This document shows, piece after piece, positions 44,271-56,921 of a DNA stretch of 64,000 bases (position 1 is the first letter of the stretch; every line of letters starts with the position of its first letter). The stretch covers positions 630,001 to 694,000 of the forward strand of contig JAJGOT010000123.1 of NCBI GenBank assembly GCA_022457155.1. Direction: 5' to 3'. The stretch comes from Cladopsammia gracilis. Lineage: Eukaryota > Cnidaria > Anthozoa > Scleractinia > Dendrophylliidae. The notes below the pieces were generated by a model. The model ran no database searches and had not been told where the DNA came from. It saw only the letters and a list, made by a program, of their open reading frames with translations. Made by a program: the position numbers and the translations under genes.

Positions 44271-44472
44271 GTTTTCCTTTGAAAAGAAATTCCAAATTGG
44301 AATTATGTTAGTATTGCCAATGAAAGGCTCCTGTGATCCAAACGCTATAAGTAAAAGATTCTGCACACCTCCCCTCCCCTCTCCTAGGCGTTTTTCTCCA
44401 CGGAGCCCCACCCCACTGCGTCCAACTTCCCACAAGTTAAAAAGGCTAAAGGAATTAATAAAGATACTATTA

Positions 44473-44754
44473 GAGCAGTTTTCATTTGAGTGTCGTAAAA
44501 CCAAAACCAAAGTAATTACTCTGACCAATCACAGCAGTCGTAAACAATCCAATGAACCAATCAGAGCTCGAAGCAATTACATGTCGGCGGCGCCAAGCGC
44601 GGGAAAACTCGTGCGAGCAAGTCACGATTGGTTTTGGTTTTACTTCTGATTGGTCGAGAAAGTGGCGCGAGATTTTTTAGCCAATCACAAAGCGTAGCAA
44701 TGCAAAACCAAAGCAATTGTGTAATTACTTTCGATACTCAATTGAAAACTGCTC
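44473..44754. mobile_element. TA-type MITE, copy 3, in CBM2 promoter region
   Basis: Perfect 12-bp ends GAGCAGTTTTCA, flanked by TA on both sides (44471-44472 and 44755-44756), as in Tc1/mariner-type MITEs. This copy ends about 200 bp from the start codon of the CBM2-like gene, so it lies in its promoter or 5' UTR. Confidence 0.8.
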
Positions 44755-44756
44755 TA

Positions 44757-46373
44757 TTTTTCATCTGAATCACCACTTGATAAAGTAAATTTCACCCAGA
44801 TTAAAAAGCAACACTGAGCGTTCTTAGGGCTTCTTAGGGCTCCGTGGAAAGGTGGCGTGATTCAGTGACGCTTTTGGCAGAATATTGGAGAAAAAAAGGC
44901 TCCAAACTTGCCCTTTTTTGCATACGCTGCTAATTCTATATGTTAAACAACGTCGGTCCGTATCTGATTAAGTTTTTGCCTGAAGAGCAAATTTGCAGGA
45001 CATGATCAGAAGACGATTTAGCTGAATATGATGGTCGTTGATGGAAGATCGCTCGACACATGTCTTGCAAAAAACTAAAGAAAGTCGTTTGGTTTTTTAA
45101 AGGCCACTTTAATTTTTTTAGGATTTAGCCACAGAAAAAGGCCACTAAGTACAATATCAATCGCTATTGCTTTGGGAAAATTAACATTGAATTGGAAAAG
45201 ACTTAAAAAAACAGATCCACGTTCAGACACATGAAATACGGAGCTCGTTGTTGTCTCATATTTTGTCAAAATCGTCACTTGCGTCTTTTTCGATCCACCG
45301 AGCCCTTATTTATTTTAATCATCAGAGTTAAATGTTTTTTAATCTTGAATTCGCATTGGCAATAAGAGAAAATGTTCTTGTATCTCTTTCATTTTCATGA
45401 TATTAGTTATGAAAGTTACCTTTATTTGTTAATTCTGCAACAGCTTTGCAAATAAAACGAGTTTACTTAGGTTTCTCGCAATAATGACAATAATTTCAGC
45501 TGTCGGAACTGTATCGTTTTCCGGCCTGGAATTTGTGGCTAGACCGGTGGCATTGATAGAAATCTAATTAAATAAAGTTCTTCATAAAAATATAATACAT
45601 TTATATTATTGAATAATACATTTATATTACATTTTTTGATAGGGAAAGGGGTCGTAGTTTACCTCAAAAGCATAAGAAGTACTTCCAAGTTGTACTACAC
45701 ACTGCTACCAGTGTATTATTCTGGATAAGAAGGTTCTAACTTTTGAGTCTGTGAGCCACTCAAAGGAAGGCTCTTCTTCCTGGCAGCAGTTTCCCAGAAT
45801 TCCGTTTTACAATATATCGAATGAAGGATTTGAAGATTTTTTCAGTTCCATTTTGAAAGTTCGGATCCACTTTCGAACTTGCTCGCTTTATAGAATGAAA
45901 GTAATAAAAAAAGAAACAACAATTTCTTTTTTTCTTGTAAGATCTAAAACAAGCTCGTCTTGATGAGTAAACGGCTTGGCAGAGTTGAGTACAAATATAC
46001 TGATTTTCCAATTGGTAACTGTGAAAGGCATAAATGTTGATTAAATTGCCGCTAAATGAAGTGTGTTCTAAAACTGGATATTTAGAGATTGTGTCTGCCA
46101 TTTTTTTCCGGCGGGCGCCTCATGTGATGCAAACCCAGATCGAACCTTTGATGTTATTGTAAAAATTCAAATGAAGGTATCGAGCGTTACTTTCCTGTGC
46201 TCATGTTCGTTGTGCTGTTCATGAAAGGCAAGAAATCCTAAACGGAGCCGGAAAAATCCGTTAAAGGGGCTATATACGTCACTAGAGTGTTGAATCACTT
46301 TGAAAAGCTTCAAAACATACATTTGTATGTATCAAAGGAAACTAGTGTAGTTTTGTCAACATTTACCATATTT
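44757..46373. other. Gene-free stretch
   Basis: Nothing recognised apart from one short copy of TTCTAACTTTTGAGTCTGT at 45735-45753. AT-rich. Confidence 0.5.
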
Positions 46374-46603
46374 AGCGTGGTTTTCAATTGAGTGACCAAT
46401 CACAGAACTCGCAGACAATCCGATGAACCAATCAGAACTCGAAGCGGCAAATACATGTAGCCGGCGCCAAGCGCGGGAAAACATGTGCGAGCAAGTCACG
46501 ATTGGTTTTGGTTTTACTTTTGATTGGTTGATTTTCACTCTTAGCCATGCAAAGCCAAAGCAATTGCGAAATTACTTTCGCCACTCAATTCGAAAACCGC
46601 CCT
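46374..46603. mobile_element. TA-type MITE, copy 4
   Basis: Ends around GTTTTCAATTGAGTG and its inverse. It is internally shorter than the other copies and keeps GCCAAGCGCGGGAAAAC. Confidence 0.7.
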
Positions 46604-46732
46604 TCCGCACGAAAACTATTGATGTGTGTTTTTAGAAGCGGCCGGCATAGTTAGCATAAAAATGAATTGCACCTCTATGTCTTTGAAAAATGGATGAGAA
46701 ATGGTTTTCGTTCGTTCTTTCTTTACTAATAA

Positions 46733-47913
46733 GAATTCATAACAGTTATGACCAAAAAAGTAATACAAATGTTACAAATAACAACAAAACTAATAAACAA
46801 TTAAATAACAGAATTTCGTTTAAAAATGTGCAAATCTAAAATTAAGATCAATAGAAAAAAAAAAGCAAAACCCCCTACAGGACTAGCCTGCGAGCAAGCT
46901 GTGCTGGGTTAAAGGGGATTAGGGAGGCCCCTCTCATTCCCTCCCTAATCCCCTTTAACCCAGCACAGCTTGCTCGCAGGCTAGTCCTATCTAGGCTAGC
47001 TATCCTATCTATCCTGCCCCCCCCATCCTATCTATCCTGCCTCCCCCCTATCCTATCTATCCTGCCCCCCTACCTACCCCTACATCTCAAGTATATGTTC
47101 ACGTCTGGTATATATAAGACTTAGAAGAAACACTGGCGCCATTGTGGTACAGGCTTCATTTACAAAACATTCAATAATAATGACTAATGACTAAATGAAA
47201 TACGCAGATGAATAAATGGAATACGCAATGAATAATGACTGAATGAAAGGAGTAACATTTTCTCGGACATTTTCTTATCATGTTTAAAATGTATCATAAA
47301 ACGTTCTTACGCATGCGCATGAGTATAGGGTGCTTGGAGCCTCTTGTTGTTATGTATATCGCAGCCTGAATCAGTCAAACATTCCATCGTGCTTCATGTG
47401 AAGCAGAACAACTTCGAACATGTCAAGTGTCAAAGCTGGAGCTCTTATAGAAACGTAGAAAATCGCCTATGAATATTGAAACAATAGAAATTTGTCAATG
47501 AGCAAAAATAAGACCAGTTTTCAAAAATCAAAGAGGTCACTTTTAAGCTCATTAACCGATTTCTATTATTTCAATATTCATGGGTTAATATCTCTGTGAT
47601 CTGGCAATTCTAAGTAGAGTTGTAAAGAATACGCATGCGTGAATATTTTGTGCAAATGTCAAAGCTGGAGCTCTTATAGAAACGTAGAAAATCGCCTATG
47701 AATATGGAAACAATAGAGATTTGTCAATGAGCAAAAATAAGACCATTTTTCAAAAATCGAAAAGGTCACTTTTAAGCTCATTAACCGATTTCTATTGTTT
47801 AAATATTCATGGGTTAATATCTCTGTGAAAAAGGGGATTTGCCCGGCAATTCTAAGTGAGTTGCAAAGAATACGCATGCGTGCGATTTGTCGCGTAAAAA
47901 TCGTATGTGTTAA
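46733..47913. repeat. Tandem unit U, copy 1 (partial)
   Basis: Matches 53189-54336 nearly base for base, but lacks the first 190 bp of the unit. It contains a 49-bp perfect hairpin (46879-46988), a CCTATCTATCCTGCC short repeat, and an internal duplication of about 250 bp (47403-47655 and 47656-47905) beginning TGTCAAAGCTGGAGCTCTTA. Its right end GTGTTAA is joined to a TTAA element. Confidence 0.9.
46879..46988. repeat. 49-bp perfect hairpin
   Basis: The arm starting AGGACTAGCCTGCGAGCAAG is matched without error by its reverse complement across a 12-base loop. The second copy is at 53327-53436, and the third copy at 54664-54706 stops inside the first arm. Confidence 0.95.
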
Positions 47914-50034
47914 GGACGGTGCCACCTAATGGCAAGGTATTTTGCCAGGTTTTTGACTATGCGGGAAAAGTAGATCTTAGTAGGGGCTATTGGAATCCAA
48001 AGAGAAAATTGGGGGTAACCACGCAATTTTCGGAGATATTTAAGCTTCAATCTGAAAAAATGCTGACATCAGCATTTTTTCGAAAAAAGGAAAAAAAGAT
48101 CTTTCTGCGCGGATTTCTTTAGAATTCGCCTTTACATACACAAAAGCAACAATAATTCTAAAAATCTCTAAAACACATAACAAATGGTAACATAACAACT
48201 ACTGTTTATGTGTTTTAAGTTACAAAATAATCAAAACGGAGCCATTATCGGCCCTGACAGCTTTCCCACGTTCGCCAAAAATACGGTCTTAATAACGTTT
48301 GCCCACAGCAAAAAATTAATGGGGTGCTTAATATGCTTACCACTTCCATTTTATAAGATAAAAAGTAGGGGTCACCACGCGTTTTTACAAGTTATATTTA
48401 GATATTTTCAACTTTTACGGAATCACTTTCGGGGTTCGCGACATTTTTTTCTATGCCCTCCCTAGTAAGTTGAATATTGTGCGTGTCTTTTTCGGGGGCA
48501 TGCTGGGATTTCCACTCGACGGCTTACCGTTAAAAACTTTTACTTTCAGGCACGGTAAAAAGACAAACATTTTAGAATTCAAAGGAATTCTATTTGTAGA
48601 TGTAAGTTGCTCTTTTGAGAAACATTTTTCGGGGATTTCAAGGTTAAACAGCACAGTAAAGGAGTAAAAACGCAAAATCGGTTTACTTCCATTGATCTAC
48701 AGTGCCGGATCTACGGATTTATTATGTTCCTTCGGGCACAAGAACTTTACATTGTGTACATCTTCTTTCGATCCATTACCAACTTGAAAACATCAGTGCT
48801 ATATCGAGGTGACTGGTCGGTAGCCGAAAAACTCTAGATTGGCAGGTTAGTCTTTTAACGGTTATTTGGTGTCAAAATTTAAGAAATATTTGTTGAAAAG
48901 TGCTTGAGTTGTGTATTTCATTTGGCCGCGTGTTTATTTTCTTGTGAAGCTCCTGTAGTTTTCATGGATTCTCTGATCACTTTAAAAGAGTTTACACTTT
49001 AATGTCAAAAAAATCGTGAAATAATAAAACACTTTTTTTGCCTAAGTCTACGGCTTTATTTGATCTAAAAAGATAAGGTTTCTTTTCAGTTTATCATGGC
49101 AAGTTTTTCGCCTATCAAAATTTGCTCTAATGCAAAGAAGTTGAGAACTGACACGATGCAACTTCGAAAAACATCACTTGCCTATATTAAATAGAGAATA
49201 AAGCAAATCAATTGAACCTAAATGCACAAATGTGTTTACGAAAGATTACAACAAAAACCATGCTTGTCAGCAATCGAGGGAGGGAAGACTTTAGTCGGAT
49301 GCTTCCCGGCTTTGCTTTAGTTGCTGGCTTCAGCCTTGTTTTTTTAATATAAGAAACGCTTTGCTCATCTGAATTCTCCTTTTCGACGTTTGTTTGATTT
49401 AACTGGTCAGGAACAATTGTTTTTCTGCTTTTGGTATATACTTTTTTATTCGCAAAAATAACCACTGGCAAAAGATTTTTGCAGATAAACAAAAATTTCA
49501 AACAACGCGAGTTTGGCCGCCAAACAAAAACTTGCGGTCAATTGAAATAACAACATGCCAGCCTTTCCTTGGATTTTATGCCTTGAGGATGCTTGTTTTA
49601 AGCTTATGTATAAAAACCACTAGTCTGGTTTGACTTTAAGTTTTGTTAAAATTTTGAATGGTGAAAAGGAGCCAATGTAAACAATCTTCGTAAAGAAAGG
49701 CAAAACGTACGCGTTCTGCTGATCGAGGCAGCATCGCCAATTAGCTCAAAATAGTTTCATTACCGAGGCTGTGTCGTTTGCAAAATAGAGAAAGAATTTA
49801 GCACTTTTAGGCTGCAGAAGGTCTATAAACACATTCTTATAGATTTTTGAGAGATCTGTTTATCTTGTATTAAATATAAAGTTTAGAAACTGAGCCAGGG
49901 AGTTGAAAGGTGGTGACATGAAACTTTAGTCTTTACCTCCCGCGTTCGCGTTTAAAAAATAACCAGTGTCTCGCGCGACTATCGCGCAATGCATGCGCAG
50001 AACGTATGCGCAATAACAATAGGTGGCACCGTCC
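47914..50034. mobile_element. 2,121-bp TTAA-flanked TIR element
   Basis: Ends GGACGGTGCCACCTA inverted at both termini, flanked by TTAA (47910-47913 and 50035-50038). The next unit junction at 54333-54336 shows the same flanks with a single TTAA, which is the empty site. A TTAA target fits piggyBac or Kolobok groups, but the TIR does not begin with the usual CCC of piggyBac and no transposase was seen. Internal open frames (such as 48208-48465) have no recognised domain. Confidence 0.85.
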
Positions 50035-50038
50035 TTAA

Positions 50039-52992
50039 CAATCTCGTCCCCAGAGCCCGCACGTTTCAGGTCAGCGGAGACCGAACGTTCACGGACTCTG
50101 GGACAATCCATAACCGGAAGCACGATTTTGTGCTTCCGGTCATGGTACGCATGCGCCTACGCATGCGCGTGTGCGCGTGCGTGCATGCGCTGAGCATGCG
50201 CAGAGGCTGTATTCGTGACACAAAGGGTGCGAAAAGTCATCGTCGCCGGCGTTTTTTCGCGCCTCTTTCATTTTTTCTCGCGATGCAGCGCGCGATTCTC
50301 GCGCGATGGTAAGCCCCGCACAGCAGTCTTGATGCCGTCTTGATGAAATGACTGAAATGGCATCATCGGCATATATTGATCTTTTTCGCTGTCGCGATTA
50401 GGAGCAATCGTTGAACAAATTAGGTAAAACAGGGCTAACCGGCTAAAGGAAGAACAATACGTAGCATTAAAATCTGTTGTTTTAGAAGGAAAGGACACTA
50501 TATGTGTTCTTCCAACCGGTTACGATGGTTACGGAAAGTCTTTTTTACCAAATTCTCCCTACGTTTCTGACAGAACAATCCTCCGTCACTGTGGTGTCCC
50601 CGGGACGTTGAACGCTCAATAGAAGATCGGCATGGAATTCACGAGTCTGGCAACCCCATATGCCAAAGAAAAACGACGTTTCCAGCGAGAAAGCCATTTC
50701 AAAACCAACTGTCAAGAGCTAGCGAATAGAAATCAATCACGGTGAATCACGCGCGGTCAGGGAGAGAACCTTGTGGTAGCTTTGTTTATCTGTAATTTAC
50801 AAATGCCGTTTTATGACTGAAATTGATGCTGTTTGTACACTAAAGTACATGTAATGTGGACTGTGAAGGCCAACTTTGAACGTTTGTGGTGGAAATTAGG
50901 CGGTTTTTATATACTTCGGAAGTTTGTTATCGCCGGCCGGCACAAAAGAATTTCATCACAGCGATACCGCAAACACCACGCTAAATGGGCAAAAGCCTTT
51001 GTACAACAAGGAAAGCAAATTTGTGAGTACTCATAGATTAGTTATTAAACATTCAGTAAAACATTTATGCTTGTGTTATCGCGGTCTATCACTTCAACTC
51101 ATATGACGAAGGATCCGGACGCGAATCTCCGCTCGAACAGGAATCACTTCTATTCTCACTTTATCTTTATCTACGCTACTCATTGATGCTTTAAGTTCTA
51201 AGAATACCAGACTACTAATATTATTACTAGAGTGATTTTCCTCATACTACACTAACACAGATTAGTAGATCTTATTTCCATTGTTTTCTTTTGTGCCTAT
51301 TTGACTATTATGCTTAAAAACTACTAGAAACTGTTTCACGGTCTGAAGAAAAATCAGTCTATCATTAAGAACTTATTGCCTTTTGTACCTCTCCATACTT
51401 TTACACCGTGTCTTGTATTTTTATAGGTCGACAGTTTTTTAGTTCCTTTTTCCCAGTTTTATTCAGCTTAGCTTTTTAACGCTTTCAAGTATAGTTTCGT
51501 ATTTTGATTTACCGGTAGTTTTCTAAAAGTCATTAATAATTCATTACGAAAATCAGTTGAAACACTCCTCATTTTTGCATGTTTAATTTCTCCTTCTAAA
51601 ATCATTTTGTTTGAGAAGTAATATCAAACATTCGACACAGTATTTCATCAGATTTCCAAACACTTTGAAGTGGTTAAAAAAAACTTGGCTGCGCCTCGTT
51701 TTTCAACCCACTTCGCGGTGTTTGGAAATAGTGCATAGTCTTTTGTTTTAAATTTCCAGGGCCCTTATTGATAACAGCACTTTTATGTCGATGAGGTCAC
51801 TCTGGTAAAATAACATTATTTGTTTATTTATTTATTTATTTATTTATTTGATACTCAGTAAAAGTGGAGTTGGGATTCAAGTTTTGGTTTTGAAATAAGA
51901 AAGCTCTACTTCGGACAGCCATCTTCGTTTATTTTGCAACCGCGTGGCCGTTTCGGTGTATGATAGAAATACTTTAATTATCTCAGTACAGTATGCTTTT
52001 TTTCATGCACTTCTTTGTTTGATTTTTCTCAACGCCTAGAGTTCTTAAAGGCGTTTCTAAAGTGTCCAGCACATGATTTGATAAGCCTTGTCTACGATAA
52101 CACTATACATTCTGTTTTATTACCGCAAAAATTTACTGAATAAGAAGAGAAGAAAAAAATTATAGGTGTATAGTGGCACAATATATATGAGAATAAAGTC
52201 ATTCTTTTACGAAGTGTTATAATTTTGATACTTTTGATAACTTGGGAAAGAATTATTGCCGTTCGCGTCGAAATTCAGATTTGACAAAACTATTTCCTCG
52301 GCGGTCCGCATGTTATGTAATTTTCCGGTAATTTACGAACTGTCTGACTATAACATCTTGTTTGAAACGCTATCAGAAAATCCTATTAAACAGATAACTG
52401 GACAGTCCTAAAGTGTCAAAAGCTGATTTGAAAATCACTTAAAATGTTATCTGCTTCAGGCAAAGAAAACATATACTATCATCTTCTTCTTTGCTAGGGG
52501 CAAGATCGACAGATTCGGATTTGTTTCTTGAAAGCCTCTTTTAGTTTTACATAAAGAAGTTGAACGTTTCTTGAGACGACTGACACATCACTTTCACTTC
52601 CATAATTTTCTTCTTGATATGCAGCACTTTTTTACACAAATTATGCAGAGGTATGCATTGGTCGATCTTCAGATGATTTTTTACCGTCCAGGAGAAGCAG
52701 AAAGAACTAGCTTCTTTTGCCGCAACAACGGCATGACTTTGCAGCTCTTTCAGTGTTGAAGTTATAAAGGCTTGTTTCCATCATTTGCAACACTTTACGA
52801 AGACATTTTCATGTTTTTGACGCGAGCAACTCGCTTTATTTATATGCGCAAACATCCTGTTTCAATGGCACTTTCGGTGAAATATAGTAGCCAATCACAA
52901 CTGTTTTTAAACCGGAACTTGATATGGATTATCCCAGAGGTCCGCAACCTTGGTGCTGACCAAAAGGAACGCGGCCTCTGGGAACGAGATTG
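50039..52992. mobile_element. 2,954-bp element with RecQ fragment and 9-bp duplication
   Basis: Left end CAATCTCGTCCCCAGAG and right end CTCTGGGAACGAGATTG are inverted copies; each end is also a small foldback. CGTCCTTAA is duplicated at 50030-50038 and 52993-53001, so the insertion fell on the last bases of the TTAA element. TIR and duplication length match the 79-bp MITE at 58554-58632. A RecQ-like fragment lies 400 bp inside the left end. Near 50145-50210 there is a run of GCATGCGC motifs. 50600-52930 has no recognised gene. Confidence 0.8.
50435..50575 (+). pseudogene. RecQ-like helicase N-terminal fragment
   Basis: The plus-strand frame reads RLKEEQYVALKSVVLEGKD, then TICVLPTGY and, after a three-residue insertion (DGY), GKSFL. 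This is the RecQ motif 0 plus Walker A region, with the P-loop broken by a 9-base insertion. An in-frame stop lies just upstream, and the frame ends soon after VSDRTILRHCGVPG. No DEAH box or later motif. It reads inward from the left terminus, as the fragment in 3081-4944 reads inward from its right terminus. Confidence 0.65.
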
Positions 52993-53001
52993 CGTCCTTA
53001 A

Positions 53002-54336
53002 CTGCCTTTACAGCTTTAATCAAAACCAATTGTTATAGTTGTTATTAAAGACCAAAGATAAGATGATAGATCATGCACTCTTCATTGGTTTGTGGTTGTT
53101 ATTATAGTTTTTATTGCATATTGTTGTCTTTTCTTATTAACAAAATAATTAATAACGATAAATAACATTGTAAAATTCGTTAGTAATTCATAACAGTTAT
53201 GACCAAAAAAGTAATACAAATGTTACAAATAACAACAAAACTCATAAACAATTAAATAACAGAATTTCGTTTAAAAATGTGCAAATCTAAAATTAAGATC
53301 AATAGAAAAAAAGCAAAACCCCCTACAGGACTAGCCTGCGAGCAAGCTGTGCTGGGTTAAAGGGGATTAGGGAGGCTCCTCTCATTCCCTCCCTAATCCC
53401 CTTTAACCCAGCACAGCTTGCTCGCAGGCTAGTCCTATCTAGGCTAGCTATCCTATCTATCCTGCCCCCCTATCCTATCTATCCTGCCCCACCTACCTAG
53501 CCCTTCATCTCAAGTATATGTTCACGTCTGGTATATATAAGACTTAGAAGAAACACTGGCGCCATTGTGGTACAGGCTTCATTTACAAAACATTCAATAA
53601 TAATGACTAATGACTAAATGAAATACGCAGATGAATAAATGGAATACGCAATGAATAATGACTGAATGAAAGGAGTAACATTTTCTCGGACATTTTCTTA
53701 TCATGTTTAAAATGTATCATAAAACGTTCTTACGCATGCGCATGAGTATAGGGTGCTTGGAGCCTCTTGTTGTTATGTATATCGCAGCCTGAATCAGTCA
53801 AACATTCCATCGTGCTTCATGTGAAGCAGAACAACTTCGAACATGTCAAGTGTCAAAGCTGGAGCTCTTATAGAAACGTAGAAAATCGCCTATGAATATT
53901 GAAACAATAGAAATTTGTCAATGAGCAAAAATAAGACCAGTTTTCAAAAATCAAAGAGGTCACTTTTAAGCTCATTAACCGATTTCTATTATTTCAATAT
54001 TCATGGGTTAATATCTCTGTGATCTGGCAATTCTAAGTAGAGTTGTAAAGAATACGCATGCGTGAATATTTTGTGCAAATGTCAAAGCTGGAGCTCTTAT
54101 AGAAACGTAGAAAATCGCCTATGAATATGGAAACAATAGAGATTTGTCAATGAGCAAAAATAAGACCATTTTTCAAAAATCGAAAAGGTCACTTTTAAGC
54201 TCATTAACCGATTTCTATTGTTTAAATATTCATGGGTTAATATCTCTGTGAAAAAGGGGATTTGCCAGGCAATTCTAAGTGAGTTGCAAAGAATACGCAT
54301 GCGTGCGATTTGTCGCGTAAAAATCGTATGTGTTAA
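53002..54336. repeat. Tandem unit U, copy 2 (complete, 1,335 bp)
   Basis: Runs from CTGCCTTTACAGC to GTGTTAA and is followed directly by the next copy beginning with the same CTGCCTTTACAGC. Includes the 49-bp hairpin and the internal 250-bp duplication. Confidence 0.9.
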
Positions 54337-54706
54337 CTGCCTTTACAGCTTTAATCAAAACCAATTATTATAGTTGTTATTAAAGACCAAAGATAAGATG
54401 ATAGATCATGCACTCTTCATTGGTTTGTGGTTGTTATTATAGTTTTTATTGCATATTGTCGTCTTTTCTTATTAACAAAATAATTAATAACGATAAATAA
54501 CATTGTAAAATTCGTTAAAAATTCATAACAGTTATGACCAAAAGAGTAATACAAATGTTACAAATAACAACAAAACTAATAAACAATTAAATAACAGAAT
54601 TTCGTTTAAAAATGTGCAAATCTAAAATTAGCATCAATAGAAAAAAAAAGCAAAACCCCCTACAGGACTAGCCTGCGAGCAAGCTGTGCTGGGTTAAAGG
54701 GGATTA
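54337..54706. repeat. Tandem unit U, copy 3 (truncated)
   Basis: Repeats the first 370 bp of the unit and breaks off inside the first arm of the hairpin after AAAGGGGATTA. The breakpoint at the hairpin suggests cruciform-linked breakage. Confidence 0.9.
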
Positions 54707-56468
54707 TTTTCTTCTCTCTAGCTTCGAATATGCAACCCTTTCAATCCTCGCACAGCCATAAAAAGCAGCAGGAAGAAACCTTCTCGAACACAGCTGGTAT
54801 TCATCCATAGATTTCCATCGCGTAGTCTTTTGAAAAGTTATCTTTAGCTCAGACGATTTTAGTTGGAATGTATTGTTCGTTTCCCGTAATCTGATTGGTT
54901 AGTTTAGTTTAAGTGGCTCCGGAAACAGTAGCAGCACAGGTAAGAATTCGCTGTATATCTTTATATTTTTAGGTTCAAAGGAAATTTTGTGCACGATTGA
55001 TGGTGATTCAGTCAGCCGTAAGTTTTGGTTTGACCAAAAACAGCCAAATATTCGTGACATAGCCCCGGCTTTTACGAAGAAACCCACTGTTATGTTTCTT
55101 AAAAGACTCGCCCGAAACGAAGAAAATGGCTACTGAGAGTTCTCGTAAAGACAGTGCTAATCTTTGTTCAATTTGGTCAAGAGCCAATGGGAGCAAATTT
55201 GTTTTTTTTTTGTACTGTCTCTTACTTCTTCACTTAGAAATTAAAGTTTACGCAGGGATTCCTAGTTACAACGAAAAGAGATTTCCTTTGCATAGAAGAG
55301 ATTCGAATTATTAAACCGGCATGAACAAGAAACCTTTTTGTACCGATATCGAAAACGCTGCGATATTTTAAACAGACAGTTATCATTCTCTTACCGAAAA
55401 CTGCTGGTCTTCTTTCCAAAAACAGTGTCTTCTGTGAACAGTGTTGATTGCGCCTGTCTCAGCTACCGCGCTAGCTCGATCGGGCAACAGTTAAAGCTTA
55501 CTTACTGACAGCTCGTTTTTCTTAAAACGTGCAGCATTTAATGCCCCGGTTAATAGTATGGCCCCTTGAACTTTGCCAGTCTGTTTAAATTTCAGGAAGT
55601 AATCTTTTCTTTTCTGTTCTCGCTAATGAAAAGCAAACAAAGAAAAATAAACACGATAAAACAATATCTGAAAAAAAAACGTTGTGAAATAGCTATCCAT
55701 CTAATTCGAATCTGATTCTGGAATAAGTTTGACTTGATATTTTTGTTATTTTGCATGGACTTTTCAGTAATTGTTATTATTATCATTTAATTCAGTTTGT
55801 CTCTTCTTTATAATATCGCTACTGAACACAGGCAGTTTCCGACACCATTTTAATTTGCAATAACAGCCTCAAATTGCTCAAATATTTACTCATGAAAAAA
55901 AAAAATTATTTTTTTTTTTTATCAACGGTATTTGTAAATTTCGCAATTTTTCTACGGGAAGGTACCGCCACTAGGCTTTCATTTTATTGGTCATTCTTTA
56001 GGATTTCTAAGGGATTTCTAGTCTACAACCTCAATAGTTTATCTAGTTCTTGTGATATGTCACTTATTCTATCATTTTCTATTAATGACAAAATTTCGCT
56101 TACCTTATGTCCATGTTATATCATATCGCCAAATGCCACCAAATATGCAACTTAAACGGATACAAAGATTCTATGTGGCTTAACAGAAGCGGCGATTTGG
56201 AAGAAAAGCAAGGATACAAAGGAATTACAGAGGGTCCATTATACTCTGGCGGGCTGGCGGTTTAAGCCATTTTTTAGCGTCGGTGTGCGGGTACATTCGT
56301 ATTTATCTGGCGGTTTACGGTCCAGAAATATCGGCGGTTTCGGTCTTGAGGAAAAAACCAAAGCGGTTTGCGGTCTAGGAAGAACAAACTATGGCGGTCT
56401 GCGGACTGTGCGACCCCCTATAATAGACCCTCATTACAGTTCATCAAGTTTGCCGTAGTTTTGTTTCC
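54707..56468. other. Gene-free AT-rich stretch
   Basis: No gene recognised. 56230-56430 has repeated GGCGGTTT and GCGGTCT motifs (decayed dispersed repeat). Confidence 0.5.
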
Positions 56469-56477
56469 GGCGGTACA

Positions 56478-56912
56478 CCCGGGGAGGTACTCCCTATAAT
56501 GGGCTATACGGGGATGCTCCGCCCGAAAGGGGTACCTTTTTGAGGCTGGAGGTATATGAAAGGGTCGTGATTTCACGAGTTGAAGTATATGAAAGGGTAG
56601 GGATTTCACGAGGAATAGGGAAGGGAACCGAAAACACGCCGTTGAGGCGTAAAAAAGGTAGGGAAAACTGCCATTTAAGTCTTATAAAAAGGGCCTTTCA
56701 AAATATATCAAACAGACGCAAGTAAAGGCTATATAAAAGGGGTACCATTTTCATTGAAAGGTATATGAAAGGGGTACCATTTTCAATGAAAGGTATATGA
56801 AAGGGGTATCTTTTCTGTCAAAGACGGTATATGAAAGGGTAAGGGTTTGGACCTCGGGGCGGAGCATCCCCGTACAAAACGTTGTTGAGTACCCCCCCCC
56901 CCCCCCCCCCGG
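56478..56912. mobile_element. 435-bp MITE with GGTACTC ends
   Basis: Inverted ends built from CCCGGGGAGGTACTC and, internally, ACGGGGATGCTCCGCCC. GGCGGTACA is repeated at 56469-56477 and 56913-56921 (9 bp). The interior has repeats of GTATATGAAAGGGGTACC. The right end includes a 20-base poly-C tract. Confidence 0.7.
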
Positions 56913-56921
56913 GGCGGTACA

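Noticed and set aside
47914..50034. Calling the TTAA element piggyBac
   Set aside because: The TIR does not start with CCC and no transposase is present; TTAA is also used by Kolobok.
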